Positions 48,585 through 60,560 of a DNA stretch of 64,000 nt are shown here, piece by piece (positions within the stretch are counted from its first letter, which is position 1; each line of letters starts with the position of its first letter). Position numbers and translations under genes: made by a program. The notes under the pieces are model-generated. The model was not told the origin of the DNA. It saw only the letters and a list, made by a program, of their open reading frames with translations, and did not search any database. This DNA is from Acridotheres tristis (Eukaryota > Chordata > Aves > Passeriformes > Sturnidae): positions 1,116,001 through 1,180,000 of the forward strand of contig CM072884.1 of assembly GCA_037013685.1 (NCBI GenBank), in the 5' to 3' direction.

Positions 48585-51393
48585 GTATTTGTGCTTTAAT
48601 AAGACCTTTAAACTATTGTCATTCTTATTGAGGAAAAAAATGGTTTTTAGAAATCTTTTATTGTGGCACTTCTAAAATATGTACATCTTACAGATGTACA
48701 AATCCAGCTTGTTGGAGAGGGACCAAAATTCAGAGAAAAAATTTGTTATCCCAAATTACAACTGCTTGGAAATGAATCTTCTAAAAATGTGGTACCAGTT
48801 GGTCCAACATTTCTACAGCAAATCTCACACTGTGCTGTAGAAATTGCATTGCATTGGGTTTGCAGTGACAGTTGCAAGTGGTTTTTGTTGGAAAAAGTTC
48901 TGATTTTAAGAAAAGGATGATCCCTCTGAAACCTGAAGGAATGGCTTGAGCAATCTCCAGGAGGGACAGTGGGGATTGTCCAGCCACCTCCTGTAACACT
49001 ATCACAAGTAAGTGCTCCAAAAGCTGCTTTAATTATCTGTTTAATTATCTGTAATTATCCCTGCAGAGAAAATAGTGTAGTTCCAGTGAGCTGGATATTA
49101 ATTTAATTGCTTGTTGAATTTGAAAGTCATTTATGAGGATGACACAGAGAAGCTGTGGCTGCCCCTGGATCCCTGGAAGTGTCCAAGCCAGGCTGGATGG
49201 GGCTTGGACAAGCCTGGAATGCTGGAAAGTGTCCCTTGAATGACCAAAAAAACCCCAAAACCCAAACAACAGGCATTTTAGCTGTCCTTGTTACAAAGTG
49301 ACAAGAAAGCCCCAGAACGTAGCTAAGTTCTGTGTTCTCTGGCAGTATTTTGTAAAATATTTGGTTAGAAATTTAAATAATGTTCGTGTAATGCGAGCTC
49401 TCAGTTTCTGAAACATGTGCAATGTCTGTTTTGTGAAAGAAAAATTAACTTCATTAATTCTGTTTTATTGTCCTGTGGAATTTTATTTTCATGTGAAGCT
49501 TTCCAAAAAACGCTGTGGCAATTTTATGGTATCCTTACTGGTAAATAATTATACTTTATTCTTCTGCAAGTGGTGACAGTTCAGTGTTTATGAGTCAGCA
49601 GCAGAAGTGGGATCTTTTAAAAGTCACAGAAATTCCTTTATTCCTGCACTTTTGAATCAGCAGAACAAATTATTCCAATTATCAGGGCGACATTCTGGTT
49701 CAGAGTATTCTAACAGTGATATGCTTTTCCTACAACACAGAATTATCATCCACTTGGTGGGATTAATTTTCCTACACAATCAGTTTATTGTTTTACACAG
49801 TGCAGTCTCTCACCCTTTGCTTTGAATTCCCAAACAGATACATAATGGACAGAGAAATAATTGTTCTGACCTCCATTCAGACAAAAGCTTATCAAAATTA
49901 AAATTCAGTCAGCAAAATCCTTGTAAGGTTTCATGGGAATACCCATCTAAAGTGGCATCCATTCTCCTGACAATTTTTTATCCTACAGGGATACAAACCA
50001 AGATTATTTAACTCTTCTCAAATGATCTTTTTGACGACTGGTGTTATTTGATATTTTAATTCTTTGATGCTGGCAGGAGATTTTAGGGATCAAAATCCCC
50101 AGTGATACTGCAAAACCCCAGTCCTTTTCACAGGCTTTTAGGTCTTTGTCAGCCATCTGTATAGACAGATTTTTTTACCTTTCATTTTTCAGTGGTGCAC
50201 ACAGAGGTCTCCAAAAATCCGAATTCTGCCTTCCCCCACTCCCCAAACCGGCCTCTAGGGAATGCACCCTCTGGAACCCATTGCTTTATTGGCTGGCACA
50301 CATCAAACAGTGGCTTTAGTGGGAATTTTTCTGTGCTTTATAGCAATTGGACAGCTTCAGGGAGAGCAGGATTGTGTGCTGAGAAGACCAGCAATTCCTG
50401 TTGGCTGCCACTTTGTTTTCTCCAGGAGGCTGGGAGTTATTTTTGAGCAATGGAATAGGAGGAAGTTAATGTTGAGTTGTTGGATTCCTGCACCTCGTCA
50501 GGCCTGCAGTGCTCCCCAGGGAGGTTATGTGCATTAATAATTAGTGTAATGAAGAAGTTGAGGTGTTTTGGAGGGGTGTTCAGCACCAGGGCACCTGGAA
50601 TGAGGGGAGCCAGGGGGATGATGATGGTGTGAGAAGAGCTGGGACCTTTGGGGTGGTGTTTGAAGGACTCAAAGGCAATTTGGTTTCCTTGAACTCACCC
50701 CTGGGTACTGCTGGAGCCTTCACTGACCACATCCAGCCTGGGATGTCTGTAATTAAATGGAAATCCACTGGACTATCAATCTCCTGTGTGCTTAATCCAG
50801 TTTGGGTAAAAGAAAATCTTTAGTAATCTCTTCTAAAAGAGAGTTTTAATTCTAGACATTCATGATTCACATTGGATTTCTTACCTAGATCCTGCTTAGC
50901 AGAGACCCTTTCCCACTTTGTTGGGGCTTTTCTTAAGCTGGCAGGGTGTCTGAAAAATTGCTGAATATAATCATTTTTCTTTCTGTTGTGTTGTGTTTTA
51001 TGTGGCAGCTTTTGCCTCATGTTTTAAATTTTAAAGCAAGAAAGATTAATCTTTTTTTTTGCTATCACTTCCAGTAGGTTGCCCTTGGATTTTTCCCAGT
51101 TGTATTCCGATGACTTCAACTAATTACTGCTTCCAAAGCTTTCAAAACTTTCATGTTTAATTCGTGGGTTATCATAACAGTTTAAACAGCAGCAGAAAGA
51201 AAGGAAGAGAGAAGGTTTTATGTTCTGATTAGTTTTAAAAGACCTGCATGAATAATTGACCAGGAGTGACTTGAAGACTGCATCCTTCCCTATAAAATGC
51301 CATAAAAAGCAGCAAAGCAATGATGATAATATTATTTGGATGAAAAAAAGAAAAAAAAAAGTAATACTTTCTTTCCTGAATGCTTTTTTTCAG
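48585..51393 (+). other. FCHSD2: FCHSD2 intron, 2,809 bp
   Basis: A GT-AG intron between codons. It contains a CR1 3'-end fragment at 49140-49240. The segment 50540-50760 is G-rich and has a repeat-like texture, but I could not assign it. A long T-run precedes the acceptor. Confidence 0.95.
49140..49240 (+). mobile_element. CR1 LINE 3'-end fragment
   Basis: Forward: acagagaagctgtggctgcc, cctggatccctggaagtgtc, caagccaggctggatggggc and a tggaaagtgtccctt remnant. Confidence 0.85.
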
Positions 51394-51527
51394 TGTGTGG
51401 ACCAGCTGACAAGGATCCAAGCTGAATTGCAGGAGACAGTCAAAGATTTAGCTAAAGGCAAAAAGAAATATTTTGAGACTGAACAGATGGCTCAGGCGGT
51501 GCGGGAGAAAGCTGATATTGAGGCCAA
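51394..51527 (+). CDS. FCHSD2: FCHSD2 coding exon, F-BAR helix (134 bp)
   Basis: A T-rich tract ending in cag precedes this exon, and the donor gtatgt follows. It starts on a codon boundary and reads CVDQLTRIQAELQETVKDLA, KGKKKYFETEQMAQAVREKA, DIEA and two bases of a Lys codon. This is about residues 130-174 of mammalian FCHSD2, with only about three substitutions that I can see. The KGKKKYFE segment is strongly basic, in line with the cationic membrane-facing surface of F-BAR domains (inference from the family). If the donor were not used, the frame would stay open for another 46 codons before a stop at 51666, giving a hydrophobic tail; I take this as chance. Confidence 0.97.
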
Positions 51528-52408
51528 GTATGTTTTTATAATGGCATATGTAGAAATAATTGCAGCCCCAAAAAGCAGATTTGTATTAGTTTTTGCACTT
51601 GATATTTGGCTTTCAACGAGATTCTGCCAGGTTTCCTTTGCATTTTGCTTCTATACATTTTTGTAGCTATTTCAAGCACACCCTGAGAGGAAATTAGAAC
51701 TTGTTTGTGTTGGTTTGTTTAGGGAGTAAGTTCAAGTAACAGCTTTAAATTGGCATTTTCTATGGACAGTGTGTCAGCTGGCACTTGTTTGATATTAAAG
51801 CCTCCTGACTTCCTTTTCTGTCCACATCTCAAATTTGCTATCAGTCAGTTTAGAGGAAGAGAGTCAACAGGACACTGTTTTTCGTTTTTTGAGATAAATT
51901 TTCAAGGCTTTTCTGTTTTTTTCTGTTCCTTGACATCCTAAAGAGGCTGATTTCCTTCCTTCCAGGAAAACCAGTAACACATGTTTTGGGGTTGGAGTCT
52001 GGCCTGTCTTATGGGAGTTTACCACACCTCTTTTTCTTTTTTTTTTTTTCCCTTTAATTTTTGTTTTTAGAAGTTATTCAGACTTGCTCTCAGGGAATGA
52101 AATTATAGTTTCCTTAGAGATCTTTTCTGTCTTTGTGAGGGATGATGAAAAGAACTTTAATAAAATTACCTATTATACCTGAAGAAAGTAAACAAACATA
52201 GACAAACAAACAAAAACCACCAAAAATTTGAGCTTGAGAGTTTCGGAGCAGATTTATACTGCAGTGTTATTCAGATTAAAATAGCTGTTGACTTGATTTT
52301 GTTTTCTTGTTTACTTTTTAAGCCACCATCCTTCAGACAGCAAAAAAATACTTTTGTAGAAATGTTGTGAGGCAGTAATTCAGTTTCATCTGCTCATTTC
52401 TGTTCCAG
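51528..52408 (+). other. FCHSD2: FCHSD2 intron, 881 bp
   Basis: A GT-AG intron (gtatgt to gttccag) splitting a Lys codon (AA|G). It has a polypyrimidine run at 52029-52055 and an A/C-rich (AAAC)n-like patch near 52190-52220. No other features were seen. Confidence 0.95.
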
Positions 52409-52463
52409 GTCCAAACTTAGTCTTTTTCAGTCAAGAATAAGCTTGCAGAAGGCAAGTGTGAAG
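52409..52463 (+). CDS. FCHSD2: FCHSD2 coding exon, F-BAR (55 bp)
   Basis: A short exon after ctgttccag, ending at the strong donor gtgagt. Its first base completes the Lys codon split from the 134-bp exon, and it then reads SKLSLFQSRISLQKASVK, ending on a codon boundary. This is identical to mammalian FCHSD2 residues of about 175-192 as I remember them. FCHSD1 differs clearly here (it has a FHSRTSLQKLS-like sequence), which supports the paralogue assignment. The exon lies 881 bp after the previous one and 406 bp before the next, in the tightest part of the cluster. Skipping it together with the 134-bp exon would remove 189 bp in frame. Confidence 0.96.
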
Positions 52464-52869
52464 GTGAGTATAAAACTTGGATTTTGCTGATCATTTCGTG
52501 AGGCAAATGCCCCAAATTGTGTGGAATGTAGAGGGGAAGAACAGCTTGGAAGGGAAATCAGTAGGACAAAGGATGAGTTAAGAGCATTCTCTGGGCAGAG
52601 TATAGAATTATATATGGAATATATGCAAGGATTTTTTTTTTTTTTTTTCTAATTAGAGTTAAAACTGTTATTTGAAAACCACACGTGAAATTTCAATTGC
52701 AGGAGAGAAAAATCCAACAGGAATCCCCTCATCATTAGGAAGACTTAAAAGCTATGAATGCTCTGATGTTTTCACTGTATTAACACATATCCACACACAA
52801 TTAATTGGTTATTGATACATGCCTGGCCATTCAGATTCTCTTTCTGAGCTGTGTTTTCACTTGTTGCAG
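52464..52869 (+). other. FCHSD2: FCHSD2 intron, 406 bp
   Basis: The shortest intron in the window (gtgagt to gttgcag), between codons. It contains a T17 run at 52632-52648 and otherwise nothing notable. Confidence 0.95.
52632..52648. repeat. Poly-T run (T17)
   Basis: A T17 run inside the 406-bp FCHSD2 intron, about 220 bp before its acceptor. Confidence 0.9.
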
Positions 52870-52998
52870 TTAAAAGCCCGACGATCCGAGTGCAATTCCA
52901 AGGCTATCCATGCCAGGAACGATTATCTCCTCACTTTAGCAGCTGCCAATGCACACCAGGATCGCTACTATCAAACAGATCTAGTAAACATCATGAAG
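52870..52998 (+). CDS. FCHSD2: FCHSD2 coding exon, F-BAR (129 bp, symmetric phase)
   Basis: Acceptor cacttgttgcag, donor gtaagg. The exon starts and ends on codon boundaries and encodes 43 residues: LKARRSECNSKAIHARNDYL, LTLAAANAHQDRYYQTDLVN and IMK. It matches about residues 193-235 of mammalian FCHSD2, with Ile in place of Thr after NSKA the only change I see. The ARNDYLL-LA-ANAH-D-YY pattern is a hallmark of F-BAR proteins of the FCHSD/srGAP/FCH class. As a phase 0-0 exon it could in principle be skipped without a frameshift. It is the last FCHSD2 exon visible in the window; the next expected exon (starting near ALDGN in mammals) was not found before the end. Confidence 0.97.
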
Positions 52999-55900
52999 GT
53001 AAGGAAGCTGAATTCTGGGAACTGGGAAAATTTGGGAGGGTACAAAGTCCTGGATTGCCTTTTCCAGTGAGTTGTCATGAGTGAGAGGGAAGGTGGAACC
53101 TGCAGTGGTGTCTGAAAAACGTGCAGCCAGCTTTGAGGCCCCAAAACTGGGCAGTGTCTTTTCATTTTTTAATTCACTTCTCTTCTGAAAAACTCACTTG
53201 GATAAAACTCCCTCGGATAAAGGAGTCAGGTCTGTCAAACTAAGCCCTGTATTTTCCCGTTGTAAGGAAACTGGAGATTTTTTTTAGTTCTTTGGTACCA
53301 TATCCCATAATCCTTTTTATTTTGTATCTGATCAGAACGCTTCTTTATGATGTGATTAATGAGCTAGAATTATTAAATATCTTGGTTTCCAAGCTATGGG
53401 TTTTAGGGAACAGCAGTCAGCGTTCTTGTTCTCACCTGTGGCAATTTGCCAGGTCAAGGCAGGAGCAGCTACTTTAACTCAGAGGAAATGACACACTTTA
53501 AAAAGTTCAAATCTGATTGCTCACAGTTGTTTTTTCTTAAATATCACCCTAGAATTAATTAAATGTACGCTATTCCTGTGTCTTTGAATTCAAGAGTTCC
53601 AGATCAATTGTAAAATCTTCTACTTCACACTTTTATCTGCTTGCATTTCACGTGTTGACATTTTCAAACTTGAATTTGCTCTTTACAAACTATTCCCAGG
53701 CAGGATAACTTAGAATTCTGTCATTTGCATTTTAAATTGCTTTATTGGAAAAATAGCGTAGAATTATAACAAATCCCTGCATTATCAGCCTGCCTTTGCA
53801 TTTTGGGGGGGAAAATATTGATATATTGATATGAAAAGCAGGTAAGTGAGGTAAAAAATGAGAGCACCAAAGGAATTCTCCCGTTTTTCCCTCTGTGTGT
53901 GCTTTTCTGTTAGTAAAACGTGAATATTTGTGCTGACTTAACGTTTAGTACATGGAAATGCTTGTAAAGAATTTCCTCGTGCCTGGTGCAGATAAAATTA
54001 TTAATTGATGCTTACATAAGATAATTCCACACTTACATGGATGGTTGGCTGTCATCACTTAATGCTCTTACTTGGGAGCAGTTCCAGAAAGGAATTGAAT
54101 AGGTTCACAAGAAAACAAAAAGGGTGTTTTAAATCATTTTTAAAAATGAGCAAATAGCCTTGGTAGTTTTTTTGAAGCCTTTCTCAAGCTGAATCTTTTT
54201 TTGCATACAGGAAAAAAAACCTTACAACTTGTTCTTTGATATAAATAATTGTGGTTTACTGCAAGCCTAAGTGCTTTCATGCAGTCAAATTACTCTGGAA
54301 GGAAAGGACAACATTCAAGGCTTATTTTTCTGCATCTCTCAGATATTTATAGCAGTTGAATCTCTTTGTCTGGTAAACAAAAGTGTGTTTTTAATGAAGA
54401 GCTGTAAATTTGGGTCTCTTGCACTGTTGGTCATGAGCAAAATTCCCTGGGAACACACCCAGGTGTCCTGAGAATGGGGTCATTGTCTGGAGCAAAGTCA
54501 CAGGCATGGTCCTGAACTGAAGTGGCTGCTGGAGATTTTAGGAGACAGAGAGAGAGGAAAATCTTCAGGAAAATCAAGGATAATGCACCACTGGACTCAA
54601 ATTCTTTCCCTCATCCAGGAGCTCTAATGTAAACTGAAGTATGAAACTGCTTAAATGTATAAATAAATATAATAGAAACAGCAGCTTGTAATCTGGAATG
54701 GGATTTGCTGGCAGGGTCCTGGTTTGTTCTTCTCCTCCTTCTGAAATTCCTGAGGGAACCACACTGTATAAAGTACAGAAAAAATGATTATTTTATGTAG
54801 CAGAATGATTTAATACAAATGGAGAAGGAGCTGGAGAGAGAGGTGACCAATGGAAGGTGAAGAATCATTCAGTATAAGCAAATATACAATGACTGAGAAA
54901 TGGAGCAAGATCTTGCCAATTTTGGTTGACCAGGCAGAAAACAGCACACGAAATTAATGTTAAAAAGAGAAATGCAGTAACTTGGGGGAAAATTGCTGCC
55001 TACAATCTAGAGAACTCTGAATAGCCATTGCCATTTTTGAAAGAGATGCTAGGACTGGAAAATGGAGTGAAGGATAAAGAAATGGAGACTCCTGTGCAAT
55101 GTTTCTAATCTCTAGGTGACATCACTGGGAAGGGAGGATTTTGGAAGGGAGTTTCACCCTTCCAGCACAGCTTTTGCTTCAATAGCTTGAGTGGTGGTGT
55201 GACCCAGTATATTTTACATGCTGCAAGCAGCTGTAGTATCGAAACGAAACATCTCTGCTACTGTGTTGTGATTAATATGCTAAAAATGTGCCTTTTATCT
55301 CAGTATTAGTAAGTCCTTTGGTATTCCTGTAGTGCCACGTGCTGTGTGCTGTCTCTGAGTGTTTCCCCATTTAGCTGCCCTTGAGCTGATCTTTGAACTG
55401 CTCAGGGCTTTCCACATTTCTGAATCACGTCAATATCTCCTCAAACTGTTCAGATTTTGAACCCAGTGCCTGTTTTTCTAGTTGTTCTCCAAAAACGATA
55501 AAACCTTTGGAGATAGAAAAAAAGCACAGGAAAACTTCTCAGCTGATGCTTGTCTGTAGTACTGTGCATAGCAGTGACAGATGTGCCAGAGGCTGTTTCT
55601 GTTTGCATCCATCACAGACAGTTTCTCCGTGGGTTTAGGTTTTCATGGAGTTTCTGTTTCCAGAACTGGAATGGAGCTGTGTGGGTTCTGTTGCCTCTGG
55701 CTTGGCTGGAGCACACCCAGTCCCTGGCTGTGATGTGCATCCAGCTACTGCCTTTGGCTTGGGGTTGTGGCCCTGCACTCCCAGACCATCCCTCTGCACC
55801 ATCTGCATGTGCAGACCCTGCTCACTTTGCTAGAAAACTTGAGATTTTACTCTCAGCTCTGACATCCACTTGGCTGTGTTGATAAATAGTGAGTTAAACG

Positions 55901-57186
55901 CTCAGCTGATGTGGCTGCCTCTTCCCATCTGTTTTCTCTTTATATTGAATTACCTTTTATTTCAATAGGTTAAAAAGCGTCTTATTTAGCATAAAATAGA
56001 ATCAAGGAGTGTTTATTATTGGATGTGGACATCAGGGGTTTGTCCTGGCATCCTGTGTGAGTTGAGATGAACAGAGGCAGGTAGAGTTCTTGCACAGCTT
56101 GTCTTGCTGACAGCCTGGAGAATGGATCTTCAGTGCTTGGTGACAAAAAAAATCCAATGCAAGGCTGTACTGGTGTTGGAGAAAGGAGGGGTGGGGATAT
56201 TTTGCAGCCACCGTGTTGGTTTAAGCCTGCAGGAGGTATTTCCAGCCTTTGGGAAAGTGTGATGTTCGCTGGGCTGAGGCAGCTTGGGCTGCTCCCAAGA
56301 GGAAGCTGCTCCTGGGTTTGCTCCTTGTGTTTGCTCCTGCCTCTGGAATGCTGCTCTGGTGCTGTCCTGTGACAGATGAATCACAAATCCACCTTGTGAC
56401 CTTGTTTCGTTTTCTGTCACAGGTAATAAAAGGGGCTTTTCATAGGAGGGGTTCCTGGTACACACAGCCCTGCTGATTTGCAGTGCTTCAGAATATGTTA
56501 CTTGATTTTGCAACATTTTTATGCAGAGAAGAAAAAGTGATGGGCTTGGCTGTGTTTGTAACTGTGAAAGCCATCACAGGCTAAACAGAGATGCTTGGAA
56601 AGAAAAGGCAAAACGCTTCCAGCTTTTTTAATAGGGTGAGGAATTATTCCTACTGTGCCTTCCTAGTTTTCCAATTACACCGCTTAATAAGGAGCAAAAC
56701 CATTCTAGGTCTGTTCAGAAAAGATTTGAATCCTTTGGCCTTTCCTTTTATCTGTCCTTTATGGCCATTTCAATCTCTGCAGTGAAATTAAAACCTCTCA
56801 AAGCACAGACTAAATAAAGCCTGGTAATGTTTTATTCTTTGCCGGTTTCCTGACAAGCTGCTTAGGAAGAGTTGCCATCACCTGAGTGTGAAAAACACTC
56901 CACAAACCCTTTTAAAAATAAGTTGTCTGCCTGGTACTTAGGTTTGTACTTTAAACCAAGGTCAGAGGGAAGTCTGACATGATGGTTGAAGTCAAATCAG
57001 GACTGTTTTGATATTCATCCTTTTAATAACTTTATAATTTTTAATGCTGTCCTCTTAATTCTGTAAGTTCCCCTCATGAACCACCTCAAAGAATGACTTT
57101 ACACAGCAGCTTATGATGAGGAAACGTTGACATGAAAAAAAGAAAAGCAGGTGTGCTGGACACTTTAAATAGTCCTGAGATTATTT

Positions 57187-57206
57187 AAAGAAAGAAAGAA
57201 AGAAAG
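57187..57206. repeat. (AAAG)5 microsatellite
   Basis: Five perfect AAAG units, followed by further purines, just before a reverse CR1 copy. Confidence 0.95.
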
Positions 57207-57227
57207 AGGAAACGAAAACTTATTTTT

Positions 57228-57400
57228 CAAAATCCCAGAATGGTTTGGATTGGAAGGGACCTTAAAGCCCCTTCAGTTCCAACTCCCTGCCATGGGCAGG
57301 GACACCTTCCACTATCCCAGGCTGCTCCAGCCTGGTCTGGAACAATTCCAGGGATCCAGGGGCAGCCACAGCTTCTCTGGGCACCCTGTGCCAGAGCTGA
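57228..57400 (-). mobile_element. CR1 LINE 3'-end fragment
   Basis: Reverse: cccagaatggtttggattgg, aagggaccttaaagcccctt, ccctgccatgggcagggaca, ccttccactatcccaggctg, gggatccaggggcagccaca and gggcaccctgtgccagagct. It lies about 20 bp after an (AAAG)n repeat. Confidence 0.92.
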
Positions 57401-59526
57401 GGAGCAGTTTACAGGTGCTGCTGCATTTTTTTTTGAACACAGAAAAATTCTGGAGAAGGCAGCAGGCAGTAGCAGCAGGTATTTCTAAACTAAGCTCTTT
57501 CAAAAAGAAGTATTTCATGTCATGGCTCATGTTTGGTGTTTGAGGGAGAACAGTGTCAAAAGCTGGTGCTTTGTCTTTGTGGTTTCAGTGGTTTCTTTTA
57601 TCCTGTTGTAATTATCAGGCTGCTTTTCTCTTTTTTCTGTACTTTCCAGTTTGCTTGATATGAGGAAGTGGAGTTGTGTAATTTGGCTCTTGTTCTTGAT
57701 CAGAGTTCTTGTGATGATTTGGCAGGTTTGAATAAAAACTTTGGTACATCATTTCCCTGCAACAGCCCTTTGCTCAGGTGTGGGTGACAGTAAGAACACA
57801 AGTTACAGCAGTGCTTTGTTAATTTGAGAGGTTGATTTATAAAATTGCAGGTGAAGTGTGGCTTTCCCACACCTTTGTCTGTTTTTAAGGACTCTGATAG
57901 AGGAAAAGATCTGGCTGACTTCCAAGGAATGAGCAACCTGGTGTACTTGACCCTGCTTTAAGTGCAGAGGTTGAACCAGTATCTCCCTTTTAAACCTGAA
58001 TTACTCTGTCATTCTTCTAAATAGCGTTTTTTTGGTAAGGAGGCTCTCCTTGGGATTCCTCACCTTCTGCTTTCTGGTTTTGTTTTGTTTTTTTTTACTG
58101 CAATTAATTAGAATAACTGCATGAGTTCCAGCAGTGCTGGAACCTTCATGTTCTAGTGAGCCCTGGTTTTTATTTGTTAGAATAGTTGGGAGTTTTTGTG
58201 AAGCTGTGTTGACTTCTCTGTTTTCAGCAGAGTCATCCATCACTTTTCCCATGCACTTTCAATGATCATTTAAAACAAATAGAAATGTGGGCTCCAAACA
58301 TGACTTGCACAAATGAGATTCAGCTGGAGCTGGCAGTGTTTATAAAAATGACCCCAAATTGAGGACTTGGTGGCTTTCAGTTAATAATTTGCTTTATGCC
58401 CTGAAATTAATAGGACGTGTGTGGCAAAGAGTTCTTTCCCCTGGCTCTGTCTGAATTGAAAAAGAAGTTAACACAGTAGCTGAAAGTCTTAAATAGGCTC
58501 AGGAATGTTATCCCAGCACTGCTGTGTCCTGTAGAAATACAAGGGTACCATTTGCATCAGCACATATTTCTGTAGCCTCTGGAACAAGCAGAATATTATC
58601 ACTGTAAGAAATCAATTTACGTCCACGGTATTGTTCCAAACTTTTGGGAATGATTTAGAAGCACCCAGGGGGATTCCTTTTTTAAAATGGAAAGTCTGCC
58701 CCTCAACGAAAAAATAACATTAAGATAAAGTCACCAGAGATTTCCATTTTCTTCCATAAATCTCTTTTATTATTTCAGTGCTACCAATTCTTTTAAGATC
58801 CTGTAAAACTCCCTTAAAAATGCAGAGGGGACTTGTGCAAGTGGAAGAACTATTGTTTCACTTCCGGTCCTTGTCAGCTGCAAGCCACCAATATTGTGTA
58901 ATGCCAGTTAAAGCAGCCGTGGATGGCATTATCTGCAGCATCACATGGGCACAGGAACGTTCCTTCCCAGGCAGTTCATGAGTGTGCTTGGCTTGCTCAT
59001 GGTCGTTCCCACAGAGGGGCTGCCTGAAGGGATCGTGCTCAGCACATGATCCCAGTGTTCCAGAAGATGCTCGTTGTGGGTTCCACAGCAGCTGATCCTG
59101 ATCCCACGCTTTTTTCCCATCCAGGGACATCTGCTGCTGTTTTGATGTGCACATCCAACCCGGGGGGAAAGAATTCCAGGTTGTGGTGTAGTTCTGCATC
59201 CACATAAATTACTTGTTCATTAATACACAATTGTGGTCTCTTGTTTGTTGTTTTTCTGAAACGCTCATCTCTCACATTCCCAGCTGATACCTGAGAAGTG
59301 CCTTAGAGAATTTTAGGTGTTCACAGTCCATGGAATATGTGCTAACTCCAGCTGGGAGCTCTTGGATTCCAGCTGACTGTGAGTTAATGTTTGCAGGGAA
59401 GTGAAAAGAGGATTTGCACTGGAAACGCAACTTTTGATGTTTATTTTGCTAAAACCACAAGCAAGGGAAGTTTATTGGCCTTAACAGTAAATGGTATTTG
59501 CACCAGTAACTATTGTGTGTGTATGG

Positions 59527-59780
59527 CATAGAATCATGGAATGGTTTGGGTTGGAAAGGACCTTAAAATCCCTCCAGTGTCACTCCTGTCGTGGCAGGGA
59601 CACCTTCCACTGTCCCAGGTTGCTCTAAGCCCTGTCCAGCCTGGCCTTGGGCTCTTCCAGGGATCCAGGGGCAGCCACAGCTGCTCTGGGCACCCTGTGC
59701 CAGGGTCTGCCACCCTCACAGGGTGGAATTCCTTCCCAATATCCCATCCATCCGTGCCCTCTGCCCCCCATTCTTATGTG
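59527..59780 (-). mobile_element. CR1 LINE 3'-end fragment
   Basis: Reverse, about 250 bp and well preserved: atagaatcatggaatggttt, gggttggaaaggaccttaaa, caccttccactgtcccaggt, cagcctggccttgggctctt, agggatccaggggcagccac, gggcaccctgtgccagggtc and ggaattccttcccaatatcc. Confidence 0.93.
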
Positions 59781-60259
59781 CCCAATTTTTCATAGATGAA
59801 GTATGCATTTTCAGTTTCAAACCCACCACTCACCGCCTGAAAATTCACTTTGCTTATCACACAGGCTTTTCATGCGACCTTGAGGCACAGGAGTGAGTCT
59901 GAGTCACAGCTACTTCTGTTGTGAAAATGAGAAAGTGTGATGGTCACATTGGCCTGGTGACAGTCAGTTTGTCCCATCTCGTGTTCCAGTCACAAATGAA
60001 TCCCTTGGTGAAGCATTTGACCCATTTATTTCAGGGATCCACGTGTTTATTCCTCCATGTAGTGTTCAAGCAGCATGACAAAGTCTAATACAGATCTCAA
60101 GGCAACTTGATTGTCTTAAAACAATGATCGTTTTTTCAGGGTGAAGTAAATTATTTCTTGATAATGTGAGTGACTTTTCAGTGAGATTTCCTTCGGTGTT
60201 TTCACAGAAATAACTTAAGGGTTGATTGTAAAAGCACAGTGTGATTTTACAGATGCTTA

Positions 60260-60560
60260 TGAAAGAAAAGCATTCCCTGTGTCCTGTCCCTCCATGCCTT
60301 GTTCCCAGTCCCTCTCCAGCTCTCCTGGAGTCCTTTTAGGCTCTGGAAGGGCTCTGAGCTCTCCTTGGAGCCTTCCCTTCTCCAGGTGAGCACCCCCAGC
60401 TCTCCCAGCCTGGCTCCAGCCCTGGAACATCTCTGTGCCCTCCTCTGGACTCTCCCCAGCAGCTCCACATCCTCCTGCTGTTGGCCCCAGGGCTGGGGCA
60501 GCTTTGCAGGTGGGGTCTCACCTGAGCACAGGGACAGAGAGGGAGAATGATCAGGGATGA
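60260..60560 (-). mobile_element. CR1 LINE internal 3' fragment
   Basis: Reverse: ctccttggagccttcccttc, tccaggtgagcacccccagc, cccagcctggctccagccct, tctctgtgccctcctctgga, ctctccccagcagctccaca and gcaggtggggtctcacctga. This is the part just upstream of the common 3' tail, around the end of ORF2. Confidence 0.85.

Larger units (their letters stand above)
13031..52998 (+). other. FCHSD2: FCHSD2 gene body, internal part (six F-BAR exons)
   Basis: The spliced exons encode a continuous peptide of about 195 residues that I recognise as the F-BAR domain of FCHSD2, not its paralogue FCHSD1. Diagnostic stretches are QKLASQYLKKDW, EGTMQVAQSR, ETVKDLAKGKKKYFETEQMA, LFQSRISLQKASVK and ARNDYLLTLAAANAHQDRYY. 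FCHSD2 is a cytoplasmic membrane-remodelling adaptor. Its F-BAR dimer binds phosphoinositide-rich membrane, and its two SH3 domains link to endocytic partners and to N-WASP/Arp2/3 actin assembly during clathrin-mediated endocytosis; the fly orthologue Nervous wreck limits synaptic growth. Only about residues 40-235 are here. The initiator exon(s) lie upstream, and the rest of the F-BAR domain plus both SH3 domains lie downstream. All junctions are GT-AG and in phase, with no stop or frameshift, so this looks like a functional gene rather than a processed pseudogene. The human residue numbers are from memory. Confidence 0.96.

Noticed and set aside
51528..51666. Read-through of the 134-bp exon into a 46-codon hydrophobic tail as a possible alternative end
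   Set aside because: No polyadenylation signal is convincingly placed after it, the donor is a good consensus, and an open stretch of this length is expected by chance in AT-rich DNA.
13031..52998. Assignment to the paralogue FCHSD1
   Set aside because: FCHSD1 diverges strongly in this region (for example in the KGKKKYFETEQMA and LFQSRISLQKASVK segments), where this sequence is nearly identical to FCHSD2.
58858..59275. Two overlapping - strand frames, considered as a possible processed pseudogene
   Set aside because: Neither translation resembles a protein I know, and there is no poly-A tail or clear parent gene. A protein search would be needed to reopen it.
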